Part shown: one piece after another, positions 25,107 to 33,723 of the stretch
Layout of the letters: every line of letters begins with the position of its first letter
Position numbering within the stretch: the stretch's first letter is position 1
Origin: Thomasclavelia sp.
GTDB taxonomy: Bacteria > Bacillota_I > Bacilli_A > Erysipelotrichales > Coprobacillaceae
DNA: 51,617 bases
Assembly: GCA_020025035.1 (NCBI GenBank)
Contig: JAHHSU010000002.1
Location: forward strand, 1 to 51,617
Direction: 5' to 3'
The notes under the pieces: generated by a model
What the model saw: the letters and a program-made list of their open reading frames with translations, nothing else
Told to the model about the DNA's origin: nothing
Database searches by the model: none
Position numbers and translations under genes: made by a program

Positions 25107-26444
25107 TTATTCCATTTTATCTTCTTTTACAATAATACTACGATTCCATATTGCAATACCTGCAGTGATTGCAACTAATATAGAAATCCCAATTGCTTTG
25201 TATTCTGACAATTTAATAATAATCCATGGTAAAGGACTTGATCCATAATCGATACTAGAAATTAAATTTTTTCCTTCAGGAATTGCAAAGTGTGCAGCTG
25301 ATGCAGCATTTGTAAATAAAGGTGCTAAATTAGTACCAATTAATAAACCAACAGCAATTACCATAACCCCTACTAAAAATGTTCTAAAGAAGTCTCCTTT
25401 TACTAAAGGTGTTACTAAAACAAACATAAATGGTAGTCCAGCTAAAGATGCAAATGGTAAGAATTGGTTACCTGGGACAATTAATGCTAATATTAATGTT
25501 ACAGGAACTAATACTAATGATACAGCTAATGTAACAGGATGTCCAACACTTACTGCTGAATCAAGACCAATATATAAACGTGATTTACCAGCAAATTTGC
25601 GTTGTATTAATTCTTGAACCGCTTCAGAAACTGGCATTAAACCTTCCATTAAAATTGCTGCCATTTTTGGAGTAAGTACAAGTACTGCTCCCATCACCAT
25701 GGCAAGATTAAGTGTTTTATTTACATCATATTTTGCTAGTAGTCCTAATATAATCCCAATAGAAACTCCTAATATTGCTGGGTCACCAAAAACACCAGCC
25801 TTTTTTTCGATATCCTTAGCATCAAATTTAATTTTATTAATTCCAGGAATATGATCTAAAATTTTATTAGCAACCCATGCAATTGGTACATAAGATGCTG
25901 AAAATCCATGTGGAATTGAAATTCCAGGTAATCCTAATTCTTTTTCTACTAAAGGAGCAGTTCTATCTGCAATTACCATTGTAATGACCATATTAATTCC
26001 TGCCATTAATAAGGCTATTCCTAAACTATTTGTTAATATGTATACTAGTGAACCTGTAAAAGCAAAATGCCAAAAATTCCAAATATCTATATTTACAGTT
26101 CTTGTAGTTCTTGTTAAAAGCATAATAACATTAATAAGTAAACATAATGGAATAATTAATACCCCAACAGATGATCCAAACGCAATAGCAGAAGCTGCTG
26201 GCCATCCTACATCTAATATATTTAAATTTAACCCAAAATTATTAACCATAGCTTCTGCTGCTGGTCCAAGATTTTCTGTAAGTAATGCAATAATTGCATT
26301 TAATCCAATAAACCCAATCCCCACTAAAATTCCAGATCTTAAAGCCTTTCCTAATTTTACTCTTAGACATAATGCAAAAATAGTAAAAATAATTGGCATC
26401 ATTACTGCCGGGCCAAGATTAACTAAATATTGTAATATATTCAT
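25107..26444 (-). CDS. PTS galactitol-type EIIC permease
   Basis: A 445-residue membrane channel of the galactitol (Gat) PTS family with roughly ten hydrophobic segments. It contains the family-typical RVKLGKALRSGILVGIGFIGLN stretch early and LGLPGISIPHGFSASYVPIAW in the middle. It imports a polyol or sugar, which IIA and IIB phosphorylate. The ATG at 26444 is preferred over the in-frame GTG at 26453 because an AGGAG lies eight bases before it. No polyol-phosphate dehydrogenase or aldolase lies nearby, so the substrate is uncertain. Confidence 0.9.
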   Translation of the reverse strand: MNILQYLVNLGPAVMMPIIFTIFALCLRVKLGKALRSGILVGIGFIGLNAIIALLTENLGPAAEAMVNNFGLNLNILDVGWPAASAIAFGSSVGVLIIPLCLLINVIMLLTRTTRTVNIDIWNFWHFAFTGSLVYILTNSLGIALLMAGINMVITMVIADRTAPLVEKELGLPGISIPHGFSASYVPIAWVANKILDHIPGINKIKFDAKDIEKKAGVFGDPAILGVSIGIILGLLAKYDVNKTLNLAMVMGAVLVLTPKMAAILMEGLMPVSEAVQELIQRKFAGKSRLYIGLDSAVSVGHPVTLAVSLVLVPVTLILALIVPGNQFLPFASLAGLPFMFVLVTPLVKGDFFRTFLVGVMVIAVGLLIGTNLAPLFTNAASAAHFAIPEGKNLISSIDYGSSPLPWIIIKLSEYKAIGISILVAITAGIAIWNRSIIVKEDKME

Positions 26445-26460
26445 AATTCTCACTCCTAAT

Positions 26461-26907
26461 TTAATTTAATTCATTATTAAGTAATTGACATATTTGATCG
26501 ATATTAGTTTCATTATATAGTTGGTCTAAAATATCTATTTTAGAAAAAAATCCCATTAATTTTGTCAACATACCAACTTGTTCTTCTTTTTCTTTAACTA
26601 ATAATACAAATGCCATATCTACATCTACTGCATTATTTGTACACATTTCTTTAAACAAACACGATTGATCAAACCTAACAAATACTATACCAGGCTTTAA
26701 AACATGGATAGAATCGGTATGAGGAATTGCAACCCCGTATTTTTCTGTTTTTAATCCAGTAGGATAAATAGATTCTCTATCCAAAATAGCACTTGAAAAG
26801 GAATCAGAAACATAACCTAAACTAACTAGTTTTTTTGATATTTCTTTTAAGAATTCTTCACTATCTTTAAATGATTCTTGTAAAAAAACAATCTCTTTTT
26901 CAATCAT
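26461..26907 (-). CDS. PTS EIIA component (fructose/mannitol/galactitol type)
   Basis: A 148-residue phosphocarrier. The phosphorylated histidine is in GVAIPHTDSIHV, the IIA type-2 signature. It accepts phosphate from HPr and passes it to IIB. It lies between the IIB and IIC genes. Two adjacent ATGs compete; the second (26907) has the better distance from GAGG. Confidence 0.92.
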   Translation of the reverse strand: MIEKEIVFLQESFKDSEEFLKEISKKLVSLGYVSDSFSSAILDRESIYPTGLKTEKYGVAIPHTDSIHVLKPGIVFVRFDQSCLFKEMCTNNAVDVDMAFVLLVKEKEEQVGMLTKLMGFFSKIDILDQLYNETNIDQICQLLNNELN

Positions 26908-26909
26908 CA

Positions 26910-27203
26910 TTATTCCTCTTGTAAACCTAATATTTCTACAATTTCATCTATTAACTTATCAGCACCCATGCCTGTTATAAATGGTAATCCCGATATAACA
27001 GGTATACCTACATCTCCTGAATATTGTGCTGTTGTTACAATCAAATCATGTCCTTGTGCTTTTGTGTTAAGTTCTGCTACGGTACATTGTGTAAACGAAA
27101 CTTCTGATAATAAATTTTTATTTTCTAAACCCGATTTTAATTTTTGTAATGCAACTGTAGATGTGGCAATTCCAGCTCCACATGCAACAATAATTTTTTT
27201 CAT
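26910..27203 (-). CDS. PTS galactitol-type EIIB component
   Basis: A 97-residue phosphocarrier of the Lac/Gat IIB fold. The phosphocysteine is in IIVACGAGIATST near residue 9, and the fold ends with LPFITGMGADKLIDEI. ATG 27203 has an AAGGAG site eight bases upstream; the in-frame ATG at 27221 lies before that site. First gene of the IIB-IIA-IIC operon. Confidence 0.93.
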   Translation of the reverse strand: MKKIIVACGAGIATSTVALQKLKSGLENKNLLSEVSFTQCTVAELNTKAQGHDLIVTTAQYSGDVGIPVISGLPFITGMGADKLIDEIVEILGLQEE

Positions 27204-27543
27204 AAAAATAACTCCTTTCATTATACTTCGCCTATTTTGTAACCCCTTTAATAAGTGGTTAAAAAAAATAATAATTGATTATTTAGTAAATCGTTTAATC
27301 CCTCCTAATATTTTTTAGGAATACATCTTTTTTTGAAAAAGTACACCTCTTAATAATAGAGTAATCAATTATGCATCTAATGTCAATACAATTTGCAAGA
27401 ATTGTCAATTTTTGTCTCTTAGCTATCAACACATGTACTATTGCACCCTATACTAACAATGTAGAAAGCCTGATACATTAATATAAATTTTTCACCCTTG
27501 TCATACTTTTATAGAATATTTTGTTTTATCATTGAATAATAAT
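27204..27543. other. Upstream region of the PTS operon with repeated TGTCAAT
   Basis: The stretch between thrS and the PTS genes holds no open frame of note. Two TGTCAAT copies (27381-27387 and 27403-27409; TTGACA on the minus strand) are 22 bases apart and enclose the palindrome ACAATT-N6-AATTGT (27388-27405). A further TCCTAA/TTAGGA palindrome is at 27303-27320. These could be tandem -35 boxes or an operator. No CcpA-type site was recognised. Confidence 0.45.
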
Positions 27544-27572
27544 ATAGACCAATGAGATAATCATTGGTCTAT
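27544..27572 (-). terminator. Hairpin after thrS (terminator)
   Basis: Perfect 12-base arms ATAGACCAATGA and TCATTGGTCTAT with a 5-base loop, five bases after the thrS stop. The following sequence is AT-rich but lacks a clean T-run. Confidence 0.7.
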
Positions 27573-27576
27573 TACT

Positions 27577-29484
27577 TTATTTAATTGATTTATTTTGGAT
27601 TTCTTCTTGAATCATTGTCATAAATTGATCTAAAGAAACTGTAGTTTGTTCTTGTTTTCCATATGCTCGATACGTTACTTTTTCTTCATCACGTTCAATA
27701 TCTCCTAACACAAGTTGATATGGTATCTTTTTAACTTGTGCTTCTCTGATTTTATAACCTAATTTTTCATCTCGTATATCATTTTCTACACGTATTCCTG
27801 CATTTTTTAAAATATTTGTAACCTTAGAAGCATATGCTTGATGATATTCATTGTTAACTCCAATTACTTTAACTTGTATAGGAGCTAACCACGTTGGAAA
27901 TGCACCTGCATAATGTTCAATTAAAATTCCCATAAAGCGTTCCATTGATCCATATACTACTCGATGAATCATAACAGGACGATGTTTTTGACCATCTTCA
28001 CTTACATAAGTTAAATCAAATCTTTCTGGTAAGTTAAAATCTAATTGAATTGTTCCACATTGCCATTCACGACCTAATGCATCTTTAATTTTAAAGTCTA
28101 ATTTGGGTCCATAAAATGCTCCATCTCCTGGATTTAAAACATAATCAATATTTTTAGAATTTAATGCATTTTGTAAAGCATTTTCTGCAATTTCCCATAT
28201 TTGATCTGATCCTATTGCCTTTTGAGGTTTTGTTGACAGTTCAATATGATATTCAAACCCAAATATATCTTTATAAAAATGATCTATTAATTCAATTACC
28301 CCTATAATTTCTGATTCGATTTGATCTGGGGTCATAAAAATATGAGCATCATCTTGTGTAAAATTTCTTACCCTAAATAAGCCATGTAATGCTCCACTAA
28401 ATTCATGACGATGTACTAAACCTAATTCACCCATTCGCATTGGAAAATCACGATAAGAATGTAATCCATTTTTATACACCAAAATTGCTCCTGGACAGTT
28501 CATTGGTTTAATTGCAAAATCTATTTCATCAATACTAGATGTATACATGTTTTCACGATAATTAAACCAATGTCCTGATGTTTCCCATAATTCTCTATTT
28601 AACATAATAGGAGTTTTTATCTCTTTATACCCTGCTTTTTTATGTTCTTCTTTCCATAATTTTTCTAATTCATTTCTAATTACCATTCCATTTGGCAATA
28701 AAAATGGAAATCCTGGCCCATATTCAGACATGAAAAACAAATCAAGTTCTTTTCCTAATTTTCGATGATCTCTTTTTTCAGCTTCTTCTAATAGTGTTAA
28801 GTAATTCTCCAAGCTTTCTTTAGTAAAATGACTAGTTCCATAAATTCTTTGCAACTGCTTATTTTTTGCATCTCCACGCCAATATGCTCCTGCTAAAGAC
28901 ATCAACTTAAAATGTTTTATCATTCCAGTTTTTAATAAATGAGGGCCTCTACATAAATCACAAAAGTCTCCTTGACTATATAATGAAATTGTTCCATCTT
29001 CTAAATCATTAATTAATTCAGTTTTATAAGGATCATTACCAAATATTTTTAATGCTTCTTGTTTAGAAACTTCTTTTCGAATAATAGTATCCCCTTTAGA
29101 TACAATTCTTTTCATTTCTTTTTCGATTCTAGGTAAATCTTCTTCTGTAATAAGTGGCTCTACATCTACATCGTAATAAAATCCATTTTCAATATTTGGA
29201 CCTACTCCAAATTTTGCATTTGGATATAAATTTTTAATTGCTTCTGCCATTAAATGTGCAGTAGAGTGATTTAATACTGCAAATGCTTCTTTAGTATCTT
29301 GAGTAATTAATTCTAATGTTGCGTCTTCTTTAATCGGACGATTCAATTCTACTATTGTATCGTTTACTTTTGCTACTACACATTGTTTTGCTAAAGAAGG
29401 TGATATCCCCTTTGCAATTTCAAGTGCAGTAATTCCTTTTTCAAAATCCTTAATTGTTCCATCTAAAAAAGTTATTTTAATCAT
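27577..29484 (-). CDS. thrS: Threonyl-tRNA synthetase
   Basis: A 635-residue class II synthetase. Domains in order are the N-terminal TGS domain (about 1-62), the editing domain with the HSTAHLM zinc/editing motif (about residue 73), the catalytic core with motif 2 around MRMGELGLVHRHEFSGAL and zinc-site residues in KPMNCPGAILVY, motif 3 (VVYGSMERFMGILIEHY), and the anticodon-binding domain. Full length. It overlaps the end of the GNAT gene by eight bases and is controlled by the upstream T-box. Confidence 0.97.
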   Translation of the reverse strand: MIKITFLDGTIKDFEKGITALEIAKGISPSLAKQCVVAKVNDTIVELNRPIKEDATLELITQDTKEAFAVLNHSTAHLMAEAIKNLYPNAKFGVGPNIENGFYYDVDVEPLITEEDLPRIEKEMKRIVSKGDTIIRKEVSKQEALKIFGNDPYKTELINDLEDGTISLYSQGDFCDLCRGPHLLKTGMIKHFKLMSLAGAYWRGDAKNKQLQRIYGTSHFTKESLENYLTLLEEAEKRDHRKLGKELDLFFMSEYGPGFPFLLPNGMVIRNELEKLWKEEHKKAGYKEIKTPIMLNRELWETSGHWFNYRENMYTSSIDEIDFAIKPMNCPGAILVYKNGLHSYRDFPMRMGELGLVHRHEFSGALHGLFRVRNFTQDDAHIFMTPDQIESEIIGVIELIDHFYKDIFGFEYHIELSTKPQKAIGSDQIWEIAENALQNALNSKNIDYVLNPGDGAFYGPKLDFKIKDALGREWQCGTIQLDFNLPERFDLTYVSEDGQKHRPVMIHRVVYGSMERFMGILIEHYAGAFPTWLAPIQVKVIGVNNEYHQAYASKVTNILKNAGIRVENDIRDEKLGYKIREAQVKKIPYQLVLGDIERDEEKVTYRAYGKQEQTTVSLDQFMTMIQEEIQNKSIK

Positions 29485-29998
29485 TGTAATCTCCTTTCAA
29501 TTGTATCCAATATCTTTGATATATTTTATTGGTTGTAAGCTCTAATCTTTGATCTTCCAATACTCCTCCACATTTTTGAATTACTTTTTGTGAAGCAATA
29601 TTTGTGTCTAGACAAGTTAACAGAACTCTTTTCATTCCTAATTCTTTGCATTTTTCTAATGCAAATTCTAACATATACGTTGCATGTCCTTTTTGACGCT
29701 CACTTGGTAAAACACTATATCCAATATTTCCACCATAACAAAATAAGTATTCATTTAATTCATGACGAATATTTATTGTACCAATCATTCTATCATCTTC
29801 GATAAGAAAATATGTTGACGCAGGTTTTAAATGTTTTGGTACGTGACGATGAAAATGTAAATCTTCCATGTATACTATCCATTTGGAATATTCCATCGTT
29901 TCAAAGCCACCTGATCCACAAATTGGTACATTGTCAAATTCATTAATGTATTGTTCTACCATTGATTGATAAGACATATTAGGAAAACATAATTTCAT
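29477..29998 (-). CDS. GNAT family N-acetyltransferase in the thrS operon
   Basis: A 173-residue GNAT-fold protein. The acetyl-CoA site is IGYSVLPSERQKGHATYMLEFALEKCKELG, matching the R/Q-x-x-G-x-G/A pattern, and the C-terminal TNIASQKVIQKCGG is also typical. It is the first gene after the T-box and overlaps thrS, so it follows threonyl-tRNA charging. The substrate is unknown; a RimI/RimJ-type protein or amino-acid acetylase is possible. The ribosome site is AGGAGG. Confidence 0.87.
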   Translation of the reverse strand: MKLCFPNMSYQSMVEQYINEFDNVPICGSGGFETMEYSKWIVYMEDLHFHRHVPKHLKPASTYFLIEDDRMIGTINIRHELNEYLFCYGGNIGYSVLPSERQKGHATYMLEFALEKCKELGMKRVLLTCLDTNIASQKVIQKCGGVLEDQRLELTTNKIYQRYWIQLKGDYND

Positions 29999-30015
29999 TT
30001 AATTCTTCCTCCTAA

Positions 30016-30224
30016 CAAAAAGATTTCGCCGCTAAGGACGAAATCTCGTGGTACCACCTTAATTTATCATTATATTAATGACCTCATTGTTTTAACGCAA
30101 CATACGGCATTCTCTTTCGAGTGCAGTTTATAGGGAGTATTTAATCATCTATTCAAAAACTTTCACCAACCGTTTTCTCTCTACTCAAATCAATGAATAA
30201 ACGTATCCTAATCATCACTTTTCA
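30016..30224 (-). ncRNA. T-box riboswitch (threonine) controlling GNAT-thrS
   Basis: The leader contains the T-box core AAGGTGGTACCACG (30060-30047), whose TGGT pairs with a tRNA ending ACCA (discriminator A). A terminator stem AGATTTCG/CGAAATCT ending in TTTTT follows (30046-30016). Upstream is stem I, with the conserved apical stretch GGTTGGTGAAAG. Immediately after its 3' strand lies ACT (30138-30136), a threonine codon and the best specifier candidate. Uncharged tRNA-Thr would favour the antiterminator and switch on the operon. Confidence 0.93.
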
Positions 30225-30230
30225 CTTATA

Positions 30231-30258
30231 ATGATACTATTTTTTTTAATGATGTCAA
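30231..30258 (-). promoter_or_regulatory. Promoter of the T-box/GNAT/thrS transcript
   Basis: TTGACA (30258-30253), a 16-base spacer and TATCAT (30236-30231). Confidence 0.65.
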
Positions 30259-30310
30259 CTACTTTTAATCCTTATTTAAATATTTCTAATTAGCACCTTT
30301 TTTGATTTTT

Positions 30311-30319
30311 TGTTATAAT
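30311..30319 (+). promoter_or_regulatory. Extended -10 promoter of nadE
   Basis: TGTTATAAT is a perfect extended -10, 25 bases before the nadE start, divergent from the thrS promoter. The -35 is weak. Confidence 0.55.
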
Positions 30320-30344
30320 AAAGTAACAACGGAGGTTTTATAAT

Positions 30345-32255
30345 ATGAAAGATGGATTTATCAAAGTGGCGAGTGCTACAATACACACTACAATTGCAAA
30401 TTGTAAAGAAAATACTAAACAAATTATTCAAATGATAGAAACAGCATATAAAGCTCAAACTAAACTAATTGTCTTTCCTGAATTAAGTATTACTGGCTAT
30501 AGCTGTGAGGATCTTTTTTTTCAAGATACCCTGCTTTATGATGCATTAAATGGATTAAATGATATTATTCATTTTTCTAACAATAAAGATATTTTAATTA
30601 TAGTTGGTTTACCTTACCAATTTCAAGGAAAATTATATAATGTAGCAGCTGTTATTTATAATGGCAAATTACTTGCATTAGTTCCTAAAATTCATATTCC
30701 TACCTACAATGAATTTTATGAAGGAAGACACTTTACTAGTGGATTAGATATAGACACTACAGTACAATATCAAAATGAACCTATTCCATTTTCTTCTCAA
30801 CTTATATTTCAAAATTTACACATGCCATCTATGAGTATTGGTATTGAAATATGTGAAGATTTATGGGTTCCTTTACCACCTAGTACCCATCTAGTACTAA
30901 ATGGTGCTACAATTATTGCCAATTTATCAGCTAGTAACGAATTAACTGGAAAAAGTGATTATCGAAGATTATTGATACAATCTCATTCTGCACGAAATAT
31001 TTGTGCATACCTATATGCTAGTGCAGGAAGTGGGGAATCAACTACAGACATAGTATTTAGTGGACATCGTATAATTTGTGAAAATGGGACTATTTTAAAC
31101 CAATCCCCATGCTTTCAAGTAGGACTAACTTACGCTACAATAGATGTTAATAAACTACAAAATGAAAGACGTAAAATTTCTACCTTTACTACACAACATC
31201 ATTATCATCATATCTATTTTGATATGCCTTTATCAACGACTAAATTAGAAAACCATTTTAATCCTCACCCATTTGTACCAAATTCAAAAGAAGTACTAGA
31301 AAAACGTTGTAGTGAGATCTTACGTATTCAATCAGAAGGATTAAAACAACGATTAAAAGCAACTAATACAAATAAACTTGTCATTGGAATATCTGGTGGC
31401 CTTGACTCAACACTTGCATTATTAGTAGCACATCGTACATTTCAAGAGTTAAAAATTCCAACTAGCAATATATATGCTATTACCATGCCATGTTTTGGTA
31501 CAACTTCTAGAACTATCCATAATGCATTAGGTATTATGAAAGAATTAAAAGTTACATCAATGAGTATTGATATTCAAAATGCAGTATTACAACATTTTAA
31601 AGATATTAATCATGATCAAAATTTACATGATTTAACTTTTGAGAATGCTCAAGCTAGAGAAAGAACACAAATTTTAATGGATATGTCAAACAAATTAGGA
31701 GCTATTGTACTAGGTACTGGTGATTTATCAGAGATTGCTTTAGGATGGTCTACCTATAATGGAGATCATATGTCAATGTATGGAATCAATAGTTCTGTCC
31801 CAAAAACATTAATTAAACATCTTATCTCATATATTAGCTATCAACATATAGATACTACGCTATTTACATTATTACAAGATATTCTTGATACACCAGTTTC
31901 CCCTGAATTACTCCCTTCGTCTCATGATCAAATAGTACAAATCACAGAAGATATAGTAGGTCCTTATGAATTACATGATTTCTTCTTATACTATGTAGTA
32001 CGTTTTGGTTATGAACCTACAAAACTATTTCGTATAGCACATATCACATTTCAATCAAAATATGATGATCAAACCATCCTTAAATGGTTAAAAGTTTTCT
32101 ATCAACGTTTTATCAGCCAACAATTTAAGCGTAGCTGTATTCCTGATGGTCCTAAAGTAGGAAGTGTCGCCTTATCACCTCGAGGAGACTTACGCATGCC
32201 TAGTGATGCTAATTACCAAGCATGGCTAGAAGCACTAAATCATCTATCAATCTAA
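30345..32255 (+). CDS. nadE: Glutamine-dependent NAD+ synthetase
   Basis: A 636-residue two-domain enzyme for the last step of NAD synthesis. The N-terminal nitrilase-type glutaminase (about 1-290) has its catalytic Glu in FPELSITGY, Lys in LVPKIHIP and Cys in GIEICEDLW. It passes ammonia to the C-terminal synthetase, whose PP-loop is GISGGLDSTLALL. GTGDLSEIALGWSTYNGDHM is a further family motif. The length fits the long, glutamine-dependent type. GGAGG ribosome site; own promoter and terminator. Confidence 0.96.
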   Translation: MKDGFIKVASATIHTTIANCKENTKQIIQMIETAYKAQTKLIVFPELSITGYSCEDLFFQDTLLYDALNGLNDIIHFSNNKDILIIVGLPYQFQGKLYNVAAVIYNGKLLALVPKIHIPTYNEFYEGRHFTSGLDIDTTVQYQNEPIPFSSQLIFQNLHMPSMSIGIEICEDLWVPLPPSTHLVLNGATIIANLSASNELTGKSDYRRLLIQSHSARNICAYLYASAGSGESTTDIVFSGHRIICENGTILNQSPCFQVGLTYATIDVNKLQNERRKISTFTTQHHYHHIYFDMPLSTTKLENHFNPHPFVPNSKEVLEKRCSEILRIQSEGLKQRLKATNTNKLVIGISGGLDSTLALLVAHRTFQELKIPTSNIYAITMPCFGTTSRTIHNALGIMKELKVTSMSIDIQNAVLQHFKDINHDQNLHDLTFENAQARERTQILMDMSNKLGAIVLGTGDLSEIALGWSTYNGDHMSMYGINSSVPKTLIKHLISYISYQHIDTTLFTLLQDILDTPVSPELLPSSHDQIVQITEDIVGPYELHDFFLYYVVRFGYEPTKLFRIAHITFQSKYDDQTILKWLKVFYQRFISQQFKRSCIPDGPKVGSVALSPRGDLRMPSDANYQAWLEALNHLSI

Positions 32256-32276
32256 AATTATTGCACTCATACTAAA

Positions 32277-32305
32277 AAAATGGAAAGATAACGTATCTTT
32301 CCATT
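32277..32305 (+). terminator. Terminator after nadE
   Basis: Arms AAAATGGAAAGAT and ATCTTTCCATTTT with a 5-base loop and T-rich flanks. It may also serve the convergent dehydrogenase gene. Confidence 0.85.
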
Positions 32306-32396
32306 TTCATTTTTAAAGTATTTATATTTTACAATCTGTTGATAAGATATTAAAATCATGGATTTAATCATCCAAACTAATTATTCTACTATACGA

Positions 32397-33386
32397 TTAC
32401 AAGTCTAATCCAAGTGCCTTTTTATTTACACAATTATATGGAATCTCCCCATTACATACACAAATTGCAGTTTGTAAACATTTCACACGCAAATCTATAT
32501 CTGCTTCAATCGAAAAGTATGCACAATGAGATGTTAAGGTTGCATTATCTTCTTGTAAAATTGGATCATCTATTGCAATAGGTTCGATTTCCCATGTATC
32601 CAATCCTACCGCACCAATCTTTCCAGTTTTTAATCCAGCTTTTACACTATCTAAGTCAATAATTGCCCCTCTAGCAACATTAACTAAAATAACATCATCT
32701 TTCATTTTAGAAATAGCTTCTTCATTAATTAAATGGTATGTTTCCTCATTTAATAAAAGATAAATACCAATAATATCTGAAACTGCATATAACTCTTCTT
32801 TGGTCTTTAAACGTTGCACACCTAATTTTTCAAATACACTGTCAGGTACATATGGATCGTATGCAACAAACTTAACTCCAAAACCAGCCATTTGCTTACA
32901 CACTTCTTGCCCTATAGAGCCAAACCCTAAAAATCCCATGGTCATGGTAGACATACGGTGATGCGGTCTTCCACATAACATAGAACGATCTTTCCAACCT
33001 CCAGCACGAATCGTACGATCATATAAACAAATATTTCGTAATGCACATAAAATTAAAGTAACTGAATGTAATGCCACTTCTTCCACACAATAATCTGGTA
33101 TATTACATACCATTATTCCACGATCATTTGCTGCTTGAACATCTATATTGTCATACCCTATTGAAGTAACAATGATTGCTTTAATAGAATCTGGAAGATG
33201 ATCAATAGCTTCCTTAGATAATGGATAAAAAGTAATAATTACATCATCTCCATTACATGCTTTTGATAACTGATCTGGTGTAGTCATATCTATTGCATGG
33301 TATTTCACTCCTGCATTATCTAAAATGTGAAAATGCCCCTTAAAAAATATATTTGCATACGTTTCTCCATAAAATAATACTTTCAT
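32397..33386 (-). CDS. D-isomer-specific 2-hydroxyacid dehydrogenase family protein
   Basis: A 329-residue NAD-dependent oxidoreductase. The Rossmann motif GFGSIGQEVCKQM is followed by the acidic tail in YDPY. The catalytic Arg is in NVARGAIID, Glu in TWEIEP, and His in TSHCAYFS. The last phrase resembles CtBP/phosphoglycerate-type branches rather than classic D-lactate dehydrogenase. The substrate is not assigned. It is a single gene with an AAGGAGG ribosome site and its own promoter, and it is convergent with nadE. Confidence 0.88.
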   Translation of the reverse strand: MKVLFYGETYANIFFKGHFHILDNAGVKYHAIDMTTPDQLSKACNGDDVIITFYPLSKEAIDHLPDSIKAIIVTSIGYDNIDVQAANDRGIMVCNIPDYCVEEVALHSVTLILCALRNICLYDRTIRAGGWKDRSMLCGRPHHRMSTMTMGFLGFGSIGQEVCKQMAGFGVKFVAYDPYVPDSVFEKLGVQRLKTKEELYAVSDIIGIYLLLNEETYHLINEEAISKMKDDVILVNVARGAIIDLDSVKAGLKTGKIGAVGLDTWEIEPIAIDDPILQEDNATLTSHCAYFSIEADIDLRVKCLQTAICVCNGEIPYNCVNKKALGLDL

Positions 33387-33684
33387 ATTTATAGCCTCCT
33401 TATCATTATTTTATGTATTAATTTTTCATATTCAATCAATGAATTAAATAAAATATTTTATACTACGTACAACTAACTTATCAAAACATAAGTAACTAAT
33501 GAACATATCAAACAGTCTAGTATTTTGATAACTAAAAGAATTAGATAAAACTATTACTACTATTTTATCTATCTAAAAAGATTATTCTAATTTATTTTAT
33601 AGTGTATTCTCACTTTTTGAGTGATGACATACTAGTGATATAAATATTATATTCTCTAACAAATAGTATGTCAAATTACAATAT
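33387..33684. other. Intergenic region upstream of the dehydrogenase gene
   Basis: It contains the promoter at 33457-33484 and an inverted repeat, TTATCAAAA (33478-33486) and TTTTGATAA (33523-33531), that overlaps the -35 box. A half-matching TATCAAA (33506-33512) lies between the arms. The remainder to 33684 is AT-rich without an open frame. Confidence 0.5.
33457..33484 (-). promoter_or_regulatory. Promoter of the 2-hydroxyacid dehydrogenase gene
   Basis: TTGATA (33484-33479), a 16-base spacer and TATAAA (33462-33457), about 70 bases before the start codon. The -35 lies in one arm of an inverted repeat. Confidence 0.5.
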
Positions 33685-33715
33685 AAAAAGATTACACCAG
33701 TAATGTAATCTTTTT
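33685..33715 (-). terminator. Terminator of the Na/Pi-manA operon
   Basis: Eleven-base arms AAAAAGATTAC and GTAATCTTTTT with a 9-base loop, eight bases after the stop of the membrane protein gene. Bidirectional in form. Confidence 0.88.
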
Positions 33716-33723
33716 GACATAAT

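Noticed and set aside
25984..26469. 161-codon plus-strand open frame opposite the PTS IIC gene
   Set aside because: Shadow of a confidently assigned membrane protein; no ribosome site and no recognisable family.
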